Assembly (NCBI RefSeq): GCF_900114495.1 | Contig: NZ_FOZI01000002.1 | Span: 62,001 to 126,000, forward strand | Reading direction: 5' to 3' | DNA length: 64,000 bases | Origin: Dyella sp. OK004 | GTDB taxonomy: Bacteria > Pseudomonadota > Gammaproteobacteria > Xanthomonadales > Rhodanobacteraceae | Shown: positions 58,301 to 64,000 of the stretch, piece by piece | Layout: each line of letters begins with the position of its first letter | Position numbering within the stretch: position 1 is the first letter of the stretch | The notes under the pieces: generated by a model | What the model was told of the DNA's origin: nothing | What the model saw: the letters and a program-made list of their open reading frames with translations, nothing else | Databases searched by the model: none | Program-made: the position numbers and the translations under genes

Positions 58301-59257
58301 GCTGCTTCGTATGGCTGGCAGCACGCGAACAGCGATCGCCTGATCCAGGTAGGCCCGCTATTCGATTCGCGTGCATCGGCGCGCTACAACGGCAAGACGC
58401 TCAACGCGGGCCTGGAAGGCGGCTATCGGTTCAATACCGGACAGTGGCATTTGGAGCCGTTCGTCGGCGCCTATTACGCCAAGGTCAAATACGACGCCTT
58501 CACCGAACAGGGTGCAGGCGACGCCAATCTTCAAGTAGGCCGCATGCGCTCGAGCAGTCTCGAATACGGTGCCGGTGCCCGCCTGATCGGTGACTTCGCC
58601 AAGAATCCGGATGGCACGCAGCTGCATCCCATTTTGCTAGTGCGCTATCTGCACAACACCCGGAGCAGCGCGACGTCAGCAGCCACCGCATTCGCCGGTG
58701 CGGCCGATACGGGCTTTGCGGTCAGCGGCACGCCAGGGGTGCGCAACCACTGGCAAGCCGGCGCCGGCTTCAGCTTCGACATCTCACCGCAGGCAAGCGC
58801 GTACGTGTACTACACCGCGGACTTTGCCAGCCGCAGCACCAGCAACGCCGCGAACCTCGGCGTGCGCTGGGATTTCGACAAGCCGTCAGCACCTATCGCC
58901 TTCCGTCCGCATCATGAGGAACCGGCGACCGCTATCGCGGCGCCGGCGGCAACTGCGGCGGCGGTGGCCATGGCGCCAGGCAGCCAGGCATCTGCAAACC
59001 GTTCTGGCGATGCAATCACCGCGGCCGCGGCGGGAGCAATCGGTGCCGCCGCAGCGCAAAGCGCCCAGCCGGCAGCGGCGGAAGGCATCCCATTCTCGCA
59101 ATGCAAACGGCATGCGGCTACTGCGGCGAAAAAGGTGGCGCACAACAAACAGCAACCCGTGCACCGGCGCACTGTCACCGGAAAAGGTCCGGCCACGGTT
59201 GCCAAACGGAAAGCACACCTCGTGCCAACCGCACAGGATCCGTCATGCGATGGCTGA
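49343..59257 (+). CDS. Giant classical autotransporter with PATR repeats and an extra C-terminal tail
   Basis: A 3304-residue protein, one unbroken frame. An extended signal peptide (MHQRRLDRMDRRPLAKSIFL, ending GTAHA near residue 37) precedes a passenger of about 2770 residues. From about residue 360 the passenger consists of some 20-25 autotransporter-associated beta-strand repeats (PF12951) such as GANTFSGGVALNAGGLLLGN, GALTVGG and GSGTETLTGANTF; it is rich in Gly, Ala, Asn, Leu and Thr, and only the first residues contain cysteine. A beta-barrel transporter domain spans about 2870-3179 (YELNGQSQFLDTVFHRLKLA to NLGVRWDF). Unusually, 125 residues follow the barrel: an Ala-rich part and a basic, cysteine-containing part (SQCKRHAATAAKKVAHNKQQ). 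Likely a surface adhesin or biofilm factor. Confidence 0.93.
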   Translation: MHQRRLDRMDRRPLAKSIFLALAPILALSLLSGTAHAACTTAGTTITCATGSSTNNLADSTNGVIVNVQTGAVVSAPPLIGGTAMTLSGNGITLNNQGSIDPTLNSGGLSLVMAGAVIGNASGNAISVNNLSGGSLKGMFNIASLFGFGGQALAVQNGTSGTTTIQNSGAIGMSLLGVGNTADAAAVVAYGGSQVNFTNAVGGTIGGRIGFTASGTGGTHNTFLNAGTINGSVHLGDTAAGNTFTAVSGSSVNASGGIAAAGVMTGVTGVKLAAAGTVDAGTGVGNILALQNSAAGPGSGTGGAVTTISSASYLNFQNLTVNSGTWNLQGALVSGSATLNDGLVNFNNAGVFGSGLLNVNGGAIAASTIGLSLANNVSLNTGSLTLGGTNAFALGGVLSGAGGLAVNTTAPITLSGANTFNGGVALNAGGLLLGNAGALGSGNLTVGGAATLDTLGAYSLANNVTVNAGGTLNLLGTNTLSLNGSVSGVGNLTKSGVGTLTLNGTNTLSGNLSIAGGTLALGASGTLSATGALNLSAGTNLDLSGAANQTVGSLAGLGGAVNLGTHTLTLGGLGNTSYGGTIAGTGGLIKLGTGIQTLGGANIFSGGLALNAGGLLLGNAGALGTGALSVGGNVTLDGTLSLALTNNVNLNAGASLNLLGGQPLIFDGVLSGAGSLVKTGAALLTLNGANTFSGGLSANAGGLLLGNAGALGTGALTVGGPLTLDASAALSLSNNINLNGGPLNVLGGQPLTFGGVLSGAGQLLKSGASTLTLTGANTFTGGLNIAAGTVALGAGGSLAANGAVSLTAPGATFDLSAASGNQTIGDLSGVAGTNLSLGANSLSFGGSANLSFDGNIGGTGGLVKLGSGVETLTGANTFSGGVALNAGGLLLGNAGALGTGALSVGGNVTLDGTLPLALTNNVNLNAGASLNLLGGQPLTVNGVLSGNGGLVKNGASLLTLNGANTFSGGLTANAGSLSLGNASALGTGALTVGGAVSLDSTVALNLANNVNLNAGASLSLTGGQPLTFNGVLAGGGNLVKNGASLLTLNGANTFSGGLTANAGGLLLGNAAALGTGALTINGPVTLDASAALSLSNNINLNGAPLNVLGGQPLTFGGVVSGTGALLKNGASTLTLTGANTFTGGLNIAAGTVALGAGGSLAASGAVNLSAIGAAFDLSAASGPQTIGDLTGVAGTNLLLGGNNLTFGGSANLSFGGSISGTGSLTKAGSGTETLTGANTFSGGTTINAGTLALGAGGSLSANGLVDLTSAGAGFNIAAGGNQSIGALNGIAGSLVSLGANTLTLNGVGNTSFDGVIGGTGGLIKTGSGTQILNGANTFSGGVALNQGGLVVGNNGALGTGALNVTGTATLGANGNVSLANNVSLNTGAGLTVQGSGALTLGGVVSGGGSLTMNGASTLTLTGANTYTGGTNILSGVLAIGAGGSLASSGAVALGGTGTFDISAGSNQSIGSLAGASGNVNLGANTLTLNNTGSTDFGGVIGGTGGLALTGAGTQILSGANTFSGGVTLNNGTLVVGNNAALGTGTLTVSGNATLDSNSAITLANNIALNSGLTVAGSNALTFNGALSGAGSLTKNGLATLTLNGANTYTGGTNINAGTLALGAGASLAGSGTVNLATGATLDLSAGSGTQTFGTLLGGGAINLGANTLQLGGATNGTFSGAIAGTGNLVKVGTGTETLTGANTFTGGTTISAGTLALGVGGSLSANGAVNLINAGTGFDISAGGNQSIGALSGVAGSQVNLGGNALTLNGVGAGVFSGAIAGTGGLIKDGAGTQTLNGASTFSGGVALNAGGLMVGNNAALGTGALTVGGAATLDAGAAVNLANNITLNGSAGLDVLGSNALTLSGAVAGTGSLSKDGASTLTLTGANTFTGGTIINAGSLALGAGGSLAATGAVTLTGSGAFDIAAAGNQTIGSLAGASGSVNLGANTLTLGGVGSTSFGGTIGGTGGLVKTGGGVETLTGANTFSGGVALNGGGLVIGNNTALGSGALTVGANATLDASGPVALANTIALNAGTSLDVLGGSALTLGGAVSGSGSLIKDGNATLTLTGANTYSGGTAINAGTLTVGAGGSLSATGAVTLGGSGTLDLSAASGGQTIGALAGAGGGVNLGANTLTFGDATNQTFAGAITGTGGLVKTGSGIETLSGSSAFSGGVALNAGGLLLDNNTALGTGALSVNGAATLDATTPLSLANNVNLAAGANLTLPGAGGALSLGGTIAGAGGLIKDGASTLTLTGTNTFSGGVTVNGGGLVLGNSGALGTGALTVGGSATLDTRGPATLANNVNLAAGTSLTLPGAGGALDLAGTIAGSGALVKDGASTLTLTGANTFSGGVTTNGGGLLLGNGSALGTGVLTVAGATTLDATAPINVANNITLNAALTSTGAQALTLGGALSGTGSLSVSGPSPLTLNGASTFSGGTTLTGGSLIVGNNTALGTGALTVNGGSLQADTTVALGNNVSVGANGLTVQGNQNLSLNGSLAGSGTVTMQGGGALTLGGSLAGFNGNLAVDAGVLNATSPYTGGIAVGTGATANLNGSGNNTTVNGALAGTLNVGSGSSVNIGYGALPGVTGTVNGVGGGSTLNITGTGEATLPGASFTNIANLNVGAGTLTIGSGTSASFTGGTNVGGNLVVSGSLGGPATIGSGGALIGGGTITGPVTVSGTLAPSGVSGATGAAAGSGTAGTTLTVGGLTSNAGSTTDIRTTASGTSDHIQVNGAASLGGQLVALPAAGSYGTSTTYTIINATGGLSGSYAGVTQNVLPFLNASVTTQGNNVLLTLTQAGSGGPGTGGIPFNQFAGLSPNQHAMATALQTIATQTPARLPTLLGAARGLTADQVISAFDSLTGETYASAARYELNGQSQFLDTVFHRLKLARDTGEQGPAVWAEPYNYTSSFDEVRGVAATDYRIRGLIVGADTTVAPDFRVGAHASFANSRTQVDRRNDSVDVDQYAIGVHALYDPQQQWWAEGAASYGWQHANSDRLIQVGPLFDSRASARYNGKTLNAGLEGGYRFNTGQWHLEPFVGAYYAKVKYDAFTEQGAGDANLQVGRMRSSSLEYGAGARLIGDFAKNPDGTQLHPILLVRYLHNTRSSATSAATAFAGAADTGFAVSGTPGVRNHWQAGAGFSFDISPQASAYVYYTADFASRSTSNAANLGVRWDFDKPSAPIAFRPHHEEPATAIAAPAATAAAVAMAPGSQASANRSGDAITAAAAGAIGAAAAQSAQPAAAEGIPFSQCKRHAATAAKKVAHNKQQPVHRRTVTGKGPATVAKRKAHLVPTAQDPSCDG
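51140..53045 (+). repeat. Duplicated modules inside the autotransporter passenger
   Basis: A module of about 530 bases at 51430-51959 recurs at 52516-53045, offset by 1086 bases (362 codons), with nearly the same protein (ASAALSLSNNINLNG, NVLGGQPLTFGGV, TGGLNIAAGTVALGAGGSLA). A second module at 51140-51420 (GALSVGGNVTLDGTL, NAGASLNLLGGQPL) recurs at 51960-52240 and, more diverged, at 52250-52510. Unequal recombination within the gene explains the pattern. Confidence 0.75.
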
Positions 59258-59415
59258 TCTTTTCAACTGTTTTCCCGGGCGCGATGGCCGATTCGTGACT
59301 TGACTAGGAATTGTCTGAGAGAGCCGCCGCCATCGCGGGCCTAGACTAGCGGCGCCCAAGGTCGTGACTGATGGTCACGATCCGGCTCACCAACGTCTTC
59401 ACGGAGTCTCGAGCA

Positions 59416-59670
59416 ATGGCATCACATGGCATTTTGGTATGGCTGATCATCGGCGCAGTCGCCGGCTGGCTGGCTGGGCTTGTGGTCAAGGGGGGCGGCT
59501 TCGGACTGATTGTCGACATCATCGTCGGTATCGTCGGCGCCTTTATCGGCGGCTGGCTGGCTGGCATGGTCGGCCTCAGCCTGGGTGGCGGCCTGCTGGG
59601 CTCGATCATCACGGCCACCATCGGCGCAGTGGTGTTGCTGTTTGTCGTTCGTCTGTTCAAGCGAGCGTGA
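59416..59670 (+). CDS. GlsB/YeaQ/YmgE-family stress-response membrane protein
   Basis: An 84-residue protein starting MASHGILVWLIIGAVAGWLA with GGAG 10 bases upstream. It consists of three hydrophobic helices full of glycine zippers: IIGAVAGWLAGLVVKGGGFG, IIVGIVGAFIGGWLAGMVGL and LGSIITATIGAVVLLFVVRL. This is the transglycosylase-associated protein family (PF04226), small inner-membrane proteins induced by acid or envelope stress. It is followed by a hairpin 19 bases past the stop. Confidence 0.9.
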   Translation: MASHGILVWLIIGAVAGWLAGLVVKGGGFGLIVDIIVGIVGAFIGGWLAGMVGLSLGGGLLGSIITATIGAVVLLFVVRLFKRA

Positions 59671-59688
59671 CGCAACACGCGGTGACGG

Positions 59689-59714
59689 AAGCGCCGGCAT
59701 TCTTGCCGGCGCTT
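59689..59714 (+). terminator. Hairpin after the GlsB-like gene
   Basis: AAGCGCCGGCA (59689-59699), loop TTCT, TGCCGGCGCTT (59704-59714), followed by TCCC. An 11-bp perfect stem with only a minimal U tract. Confidence 0.65.
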
Positions 59715-59743
59715 TCCCGTGCGTGGTGCCGGGCTCGACGCGC

Positions 59744-59956
59744 ATGAGCACAGGGATCTACAGCATCCGCGAGGGGCATAACGGGCTCTGGGCGATCTGG
59801 TCGGGAGACTTGGTGATATCGGCCGGACTGCGTCTAGGCCAGGCGATCAAGCTGGCACGTCTGCTGGCGCGCGAGCATCGCGAAGGCCATGGCATCGAGC
59901 CAAAGGTCGAGTTGGTCAGCTGCGGGCACACCATCGACGTAACACCATCCACGTAG
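59744..59956 (+). CDS. Small protein, DUF2188-like in outline
   Basis: A 70-residue protein starting MSTGIYSIREGHNGLWAIWS. The layout of strand, G-x-W strand, amphipathic helix (LGQAIKLARLLAREHREGHG) and final strands (KVELVSCGHTIDV) is that of DUF2188-type small alpha/beta proteins, though the match is by outline only. No ribosome site is obvious. It begins 30 bases after a hairpin and ends next to the SRPBCC gene. It could be a real small gene or chance; composition and the helix argue for real. Confidence 0.5.
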   Translation: MSTGIYSIREGHNGLWAIWSGDLVISAGLRLGQAIKLARLLAREHREGHGIEPKVELVSCGHTIDVTPST

Positions 59957-60034
59957 ATGACTAACCGCCTTACCCTCTATCTCCTTCACATCCTTCCTGG
60001 CGGCACGACGAAGTCCCGGCCACCGGTATCCAAC

Positions 60035-60484
60035 ATGAGCATCTCTTTCGAACAAAGCATGTTCGTGCCCCGTTCGCCGGAGCAGGTCTTCGATGTGATC
60101 GATGATTTCTCCGTCACGCCGCGATGGCTGGAGCGATGCATTCGCGTGCAGAAGCACCAGCCCGGCCCCAACGAAGTCGGCGACTCGTTGAGCTATGTGT
60201 ATCTGGACGGGCTGCGCAACGGCGTGATGGAAGGAAAGATCATCGCGCGCAGCCGCGCGGAGTATCTGAGTTGCCGGTACACCGGCCGCAAGATGACTGT
60301 GCAGATCGCGTTCCACATGCGTCCACACGGCAACGGCACCTACCTCACCCATTGCATCGACATCGTACCCAGGGGGTTGACCCGGCTGATGGCGCCGCTG
60401 ATCCGGCGTACCTTGCCTGGGCAAACGAGCACCGCAATGGCTCGGCTGCGCAGTTGCCTGCTGCGCAGCCCGTTGCATCACTGA
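60035..60484 (+). CDS. SRPBCC-family protein
   Basis: A 149-residue protein starting MSISFEQSMFVPRSPEQVFD. An in-frame ATG at 59957, directly after the previous stop, would add 26 residues without recognisable structure, so the shorter start is preferred, although neither has a good ribosome site. Fold marks: FVPRSPEQVFDVIDDFSVTP, RWLERCIRVQKHQPGPNEVG, LSYVYLDGLRNGVMEGKIIA and LTHCIDIVPRGLTRLMAPLI with a terminal helix. It is unrelated in detail to the two SRPBCC proteins at 42-43 kb. Ligand unknown. Confidence 0.75.
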   Translation: MSISFEQSMFVPRSPEQVFDVIDDFSVTPRWLERCIRVQKHQPGPNEVGDSLSYVYLDGLRNGVMEGKIIARSRAEYLSCRYTGRKMTVQIAFHMRPHGNGTYLTHCIDIVPRGLTRLMAPLIRRTLPGQTSTAMARLRSCLLRSPLHH

Positions 60485-60527
60485 GCAATCGGCGCACCGC
60501 CACCCATGCGGTGCCTGCTACGTGGTA

Positions 60528-60890
60528 TCAGGCCGATTGTTTCAACATCGCCACGGCCCGGCGCAACAGGTCGCTTTTCTCGGGATCGATCGCAACCAGG
60601 CGATCCACTGCACGCAACATCGCGAGCGACGCCTGATCGCCCAGCGCACCCTCGCCCCATTCGGCCAGAACGATCCGGCGCAGCAAGGGCAGACGGACCT
60701 TGGCCAGCGAAGCCGGATCTTCCGGATCGATCGCCGACACCATGACACCGAGATCCCGCTGCATGGCAACTTGCCTCGCCTCTGCGGCAGAGACGGCGGA
60801 GCCATCCATGCCGGCAGGGACAGCGCCCCCGTGACTGGCGATATGCCGCAGCACGTCGAGCGGCGAGATGCGATGAGTAGGCGGGCTCAT
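60528..60890 (-). CDS. Protein of unknown function
   Basis: A 120-residue protein starting MSPPTHRISPLDVLRHIASH; no ribosome site is clear and an in-frame ATG lies far upstream inside the OmpA gene. It is mostly helical: LDVLRHIASHGGAVPAGMDG, AEARQVAMQRDLGVMVSAID, LAKVRLPLLRRIVLAEWGEG and DQASLAMLRAVDRLVAIDPE. No family was recognised. It starts 23 bases after the OmpA-type lipoprotein gene on the same strand and so is probably the last gene of the trimeric-autotransporter operon. Confidence 0.6.
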   Translation of the reverse strand: MSPPTHRISPLDVLRHIASHGGAVPAGMDGSAVSAAEARQVAMQRDLGVMVSAIDPEDPASLAKVRLPLLRRIVLAEWGEGALGDQASLAMLRAVDRLVAIDPEKSDLLRRAVAMLKQSA

Positions 60891-60913
60891 AGGAGTGGCT
60901 GGGTGGTGGTAGT

Positions 60914-61771
60914 TCAGTTCACGCCGCGCTGAGAATCGCCGCCGATACCGGTCAGGCTCACCAGTACCACTACGCGGCGATTCGGAGCGAGACATGCGAT
61001 CAGGCTGTCGCGCTCCGAGTCGGTGCAATCTTTCACCGCATCGGACTTGCCCAAGCCTTCCGCCTGAATCAGCTCAGATGGCACGCCCTGCTCCACCAGG
61101 TAATTCATCACGGCATACGCGCGACGACCCGACAGGCTGTCGTTATGGGTGTCACTGCCGAGCCGGTCGGTGTAACCCATGATGTGGATGTTCTCGACGC
61201 GCGTTTTATGCGTCAGTAGATTGCGCGCCAGCTGATCCAGTTGTGCTTTCCCATCGTCGGTGATGTCCGCCACGGTGGCCCGGTCGAAGGTGAAGAGTGC
61301 GTCGCTGGACAGGATGAATTGCTCGCTCGACGGAGCGCTCTCAGCCAATGCATCTGCTTGCTGATATTTGGCGCAGGACTCCGGCTTCCAATAAAAACTC
61401 TGCGCGAGCTTGTCCTGGTCGAACAGCACCTTGAACTGGCAGGTACTGACTTTGTTGTTGGCGTCGCGGAAGTTGAACAGATAGTTCCACTCGCGCACGC
61501 CCACCACGCCTTCGCTGAAATGCGGGAAGCCGACGAGTGCGGCCAGCTGCTGTTTGTTGAGTCCGGCTTTGACCCGCCGCATATCGCTCACGTTGGGAAA
61601 ACTGCCACCCTTGTGCATCGGTGTGGTGTCGCCGGGGGCCGGCCACACTAGGGTGTCGGCGGCGTGACCATCCGGCGCCACGCCACGACTGAGGTTGCCG
61701 CAGGCGCTGAGCGAACCCAGTGCCCCCAGCACGGCGAGCGTCATAAGCAGTTGCTTGATCGAACTATGCAT
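60914..61771 (-). CDS. OmpA-family outer-membrane lipoprotein
   Basis: A 285-residue lipoprotein: signal MHSSIKQLLMTLAVLGALGS with lipobox LSAC (Cys24). Residues 60-135 resemble the SmpA/OmlA (BamE-like) fold (RRVKAGLNKQQLAALVGFPH, WNYLFNFRDANNKVSTCQF). Residues 160-275 are an OmpA peptidoglycan-binding domain (ALFTFDRATVADITDDGKAQ, IHIMGYTDRLGSDTHNDSLS, GRRAYAVMNYLVEQGVPSEL, NRRVVV). It would link the outer membrane to the cell wall. It begins 17 bases after the YadA-type autotransporter gene, as in other bacteria where a trimeric autotransporter is paired with an accessory lipoprotein that aids its surface exposure. Confidence 0.9.
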   Translation of the reverse strand: MHSSIKQLLMTLAVLGALGSLSACGNLSRGVAPDGHAADTLVWPAPGDTTPMHKGGSFPNVSDMRRVKAGLNKQQLAALVGFPHFSEGVVGVREWNYLFNFRDANNKVSTCQFKVLFDQDKLAQSFYWKPESCAKYQQADALAESAPSSEQFILSSDALFTFDRATVADITDDGKAQLDQLARNLLTHKTRVENIHIMGYTDRLGSDTHNDSLSGRRAYAVMNYLVEQGVPSELIQAEGLGKSDAVKDCTDSERDSLIACLAPNRRVVVLVSLTGIGGDSQRGVN

Positions 61772-61788
61772 GTCGTTGCTCTCCTGCC

Positions 61789-64000
61789 TTACCAGACCAT
61801 GGCCGCGCCCACGCCCACACCAGCGTCGCCGCGTGTGTTGGTGCTTGCGTTGAGCTTGAAGATGTAGCGACCGCTCTCGGAGATGGTCGATACGCCGACG
61901 GCGACGCCGCTCTCGCCATGGAAGCTGCCCACCGCGACACCCGCCGAGTTCTGGTTCGGCTGGTAGGCCTGCGGCAGTGCCGCCATGGCCATCGCCGACG
62001 CGGTGCCCGCATTGGCGCGATTGCCGATCTCGTTGATGTTCTTATCGACCGTCTGGAAGCGCTGATCGGTGTAGCTCTTGGACCAGTCCTTGGCCTGGTT
62101 GAGCGCCTCGTTCAACTGCCCCACGTTCGCCGCGTCCGTGGTGGCGGTGCCCGCAGCCACGTTGTGGACTACCGTGGCCGAGCCACCCGAATTCAACGTG
62201 ACACTGTTGTAGTCGGCGCTGCCGTTGACCGTGGTGTCGTACTTCACCACACCGGACTGCGCGGCCTTGAGCTGGCTCACGTTCACCGCATCGGTGGCCG
62301 CTGTGCCGGCCGCCACATTGGTGACCTGCCGCTCGCTACCGGCCGCACCCACCGACACACTGTTGGCACGATCGGCCACCGAGCCGCTGCCCACGGCCAC
62401 GCTGTTGCTGGCTGTCGCCTGCGCGCCGGAACCGACCGCCGTGCTGGTGCTGCCGGAAGCCACCGCCCCCGCACCGCCTGCCGTGGCATCCGTGCCGGAT
62501 GCCTGCGGCTTGCCCTTGGCCGACGTGTCGTTGACCTGGAAATAGCCGTCTTTGCCGTTCTGCAGATTGGTGACGTTGGTGGTGTTCTGGCTCACCTGCT
62601 GATTAGTGGTGTACAGCTGCGAACCGTTCACCACATCCGTGCTGGTCGCCGAGACGGCACCCTGATGCACGTTGCTAATGGTGGTGCCACCAGTCACACC
62701 GCCGTCGGTCGAGGTGGTGCCGCCCAGTGTCACGCTGCCCTTGCCGCTGTTGTCGTACTGCACGGCGTTGCTGCTCAGCGTATTGACCTGCGAGCCGATG
62801 TTGTTCACCGCCTGATTAGTCGCATTGAGCTGCGAACCATTCACCGCATCGGTGCTGGTGCTGCTCACCCGACCCGCCGCTACGTTGGTGACCGTACGCT
62901 CGCTGCCGGCGCTACCCACGCTGACCGTGCTGGTCGGCGCTGCACCCGCGAACTGATACTGCGTGCCATTGATCGTAGTACTGGTGGTCGCGACCGCCGC
63001 CGACGTCGTGGAACCCGCACCGAGCGCCACATCACCTGCGTTGGAGGCCTTCGCCCCCGAACCCAGCGCCACAGCATTCTGTGCCGCCGCGCTGGCGGTA
63101 TCGCCCATTGCCACCGCACCCGCACCGTTCGCGGTCGAGGTATTGCCGAGCGCGACCGCACCCTGGCCGTTGGCCGTGCTCTGGTTACCCAAAGCCACCG
63201 CACCTTGTCCGGTAGCCGTATTGTTGGCGCCCATCGCCACCGCACCGGTACCGGTGGCGGTGTTCGGATCGCCAATGGCCACCGCGCCGTCGCCCGACGC
63301 GGTATTGCCAACACCGATCGACACTGCCTTGCCGCCGGTAGCCGTGGCTGATTGGCCGATAGCTACCGCGCCCGCCGAGCTGGCGACCGCACCGGTACCC
63401 TGCGCGATGGAGTTACCGCCCGTCGCCTGCGCACCGTTACCGAGCGCGATGTCGTTGGCCGTCGTCGGACTGCCGCTGACGCCAGCGACCGCGCTCGCAC
63501 CCTGCGCGATCGAGCCGTTGCCGTAGGCGTTCGCGGCAGGACCCACAGCGATGCTGTCGGTGCCGGCTGCATTGCTGTCGGCCAATGTGGAGTTGGCATG
63601 GAAATACTTGATGCCGCCGCCGTTGATCGAACCGCTGATCTGGTTCAACACGTTCTGTACGGAGTTGTAGGTGTTGCCGCCGTAGTTGAGGCTGGTCGTC
63701 ACCGTGCCGGTGGTCGGGTCATAGCTGCTGCCGCCGCCCAGCGAGGTCGCGGTCGAACTGCCGAGGTTGTTCAGCGCATTGCCCACCGCGTAGAGCTGCG
63801 AGCCGTTCACCGCGTCGGTTGAAGACGAGGTAACCGTGCCGGCCGCTACGTTGGTGATCTGGCGCTCCTTGCCGGCGGCGCCCACTGACACCACCGAGCT
63901 GGCCGAAGCACCGGCAACCGTGCCGCCGTTGATCGTGTACGGGCCGGTCGATGCCGAAGCCGTCACCGAGTTCGCACCCAGCGCCACATCATCGGCATTG
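61789..64000 (-). CDS. YadA-type trimeric autotransporter adhesin (5' end beyond the window)
   Basis: At least 736 residues are visible; the frame is open at the window edge, so the signal peptide and more passenger lie outside. The passenger has head repeats of 14 residues (GAVAIGDPNTATGTGAVAMG, NNTATGQGAVALGNQSTANG) and several neck modules (VTNVAAGTVTSSSTDAVNGS, QLYA). A stalk precedes the YadA C-terminal anchor (residues about 655-732: NINEIGNRANAGTASAMAMA, SAGVAVGSFHGESGVAVGVS, GVGVGAAMVW). Three chains form one 12-strand barrel and display an adhesin. The OmpA-type lipoprotein gene follows directly. Confidence 0.93.
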   Translation of the reverse strand, partial: NADDVALGANSVTASASTGPYTINGGTVAGASASSVVSVGAAGKERQITNVAAGTVTSSSTDAVNGSQLYAVGNALNNLGSSTATSLGGGSSYDPTTGTVTTSLNYGGNTYNSVQNVLNQISGSINGGGIKYFHANSTLADSNAAGTDSIAVGPAANAYGNGSIAQGASAVAGVSGSPTTANDIALGNGAQATGGNSIAQGTGAVASSAGAVAIGQSATATGGKAVSIGVGNTASGDGAVAIGDPNTATGTGAVAMGANNTATGQGAVALGNQSTANGQGAVALGNTSTANGAGAVAMGDTASAAAQNAVALGSGAKASNAGDVALGAGSTTSAAVATTSTTINGTQYQFAGAAPTSTVSVGSAGSERTVTNVAAGRVSSTSTDAVNGSQLNATNQAVNNIGSQVNTLSSNAVQYDNSGKGSVTLGGTTSTDGGVTGGTTISNVHQGAVSATSTDVVNGSQLYTTNQQVSQNTTNVTNLQNGKDGYFQVNDTSAKGKPQASGTDATAGGAGAVASGSTSTAVGSGAQATASNSVAVGSGSVADRANSVSVGAAGSERQVTNVAAGTAATDAVNVSQLKAAQSGVVKYDTTVNGSADYNSVTLNSGGSATVVHNVAAGTATTDAANVGQLNEALNQAKDWSKSYTDQRFQTVDKNINEIGNRANAGTASAMAMAALPQAYQPNQNSAGVAVGSFHGESGVAVGVSTISESGRYIFKLNASTNTRGDAGVGVGAAMVW

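Overview
The window is GC-rich, densely coded DNA from a gammaproteobacterium. Codon use, an XAC0095-like small protein, GTAGGAGC-type REP sequences, many Tat/Sec-exported enzymes and giant autotransporters suggest the Xanthomonadales, most likely Rhodanobacteraceae (Dyella/Luteibacter/Rhodanobacter-like). This placement is an inference from style; no rRNA or tRNA gene is present to confirm it.

Layout. 0-9 kb: the end of an AraC-type regulator, a small membrane protein, a Tat-exported alpha/beta hydrolase, then a minus-strand operon read from 8893 down to 1981 (isochorismatase-like hydrolase, XapX, amidohydrolase, DoxX, exported two-domain VOC protein, alginate-export-type porin, DUF1275, Dps). 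9-13 kb: a NarL-type response regulator divergent from a beta-propeller sensor kinase, with a perfect 14-bp palindrome between them. 13-16 kb: a pirin/DoxX/NADP-oxidoreductase operon divergent from a LysR gene. 16.4-20.7 kb: an H-NS-like protein, a SANT/Myb-like protein and two exported proteins of unknown role, in a gene-poor stretch. 20.7-24.3 kb: a single 1174-residue protein carrying GH18-like, NodB deacetylase and processive GT2 domains.

24.3-34.5 kb holds the most coherent system. A LacI-type regulator is divergent from eight genes: Gfo/Idh/MocA oxidoreductase, NupG-like MFS carrier, three TIM-barrel sugar isomerase/lyase-like proteins (two with Tat signals), a GMC flavoenzyme with its Tat-borne small subunit, and an exported 3-keto-disaccharide hydrolase (DUF1080). 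Two matching palindromes in the divergent gap fit LacI operators. I read it as a glycoside 3-oxidation (3-keto-sugar) catabolic pathway operating partly in the periplasm.

34.8-45.7 kb: a second pirin, DUF302, an exported VOC-like protein, a MmyB-type regulator, an exported phosphoesterase, an XAC0095-like protein, a gene-free stretch with four strong stem-loops, and a second redox module (SDR, two SRPBCC proteins, NADP-oxidoreductase, divergent LysR). That module contains a 183-bp MITE-like element with perfect 28-bp terminal inverted repeats, related to an element lying inside the 3-keto-sugar operon. 45.7-49 kb: Lrp-type regulator divergent from alanine dehydrogenase (ald), and a YXWGXW-repeat protein. 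49.3-59.3 kb: a 3304-residue classical autotransporter with an unusual 125-residue extension after its beta-barrel. 59.4-64 kb: GlsB-type membrane protein, small proteins, and an OmpA-type lipoprotein next to a YadA-type trimeric autotransporter that runs off the window.
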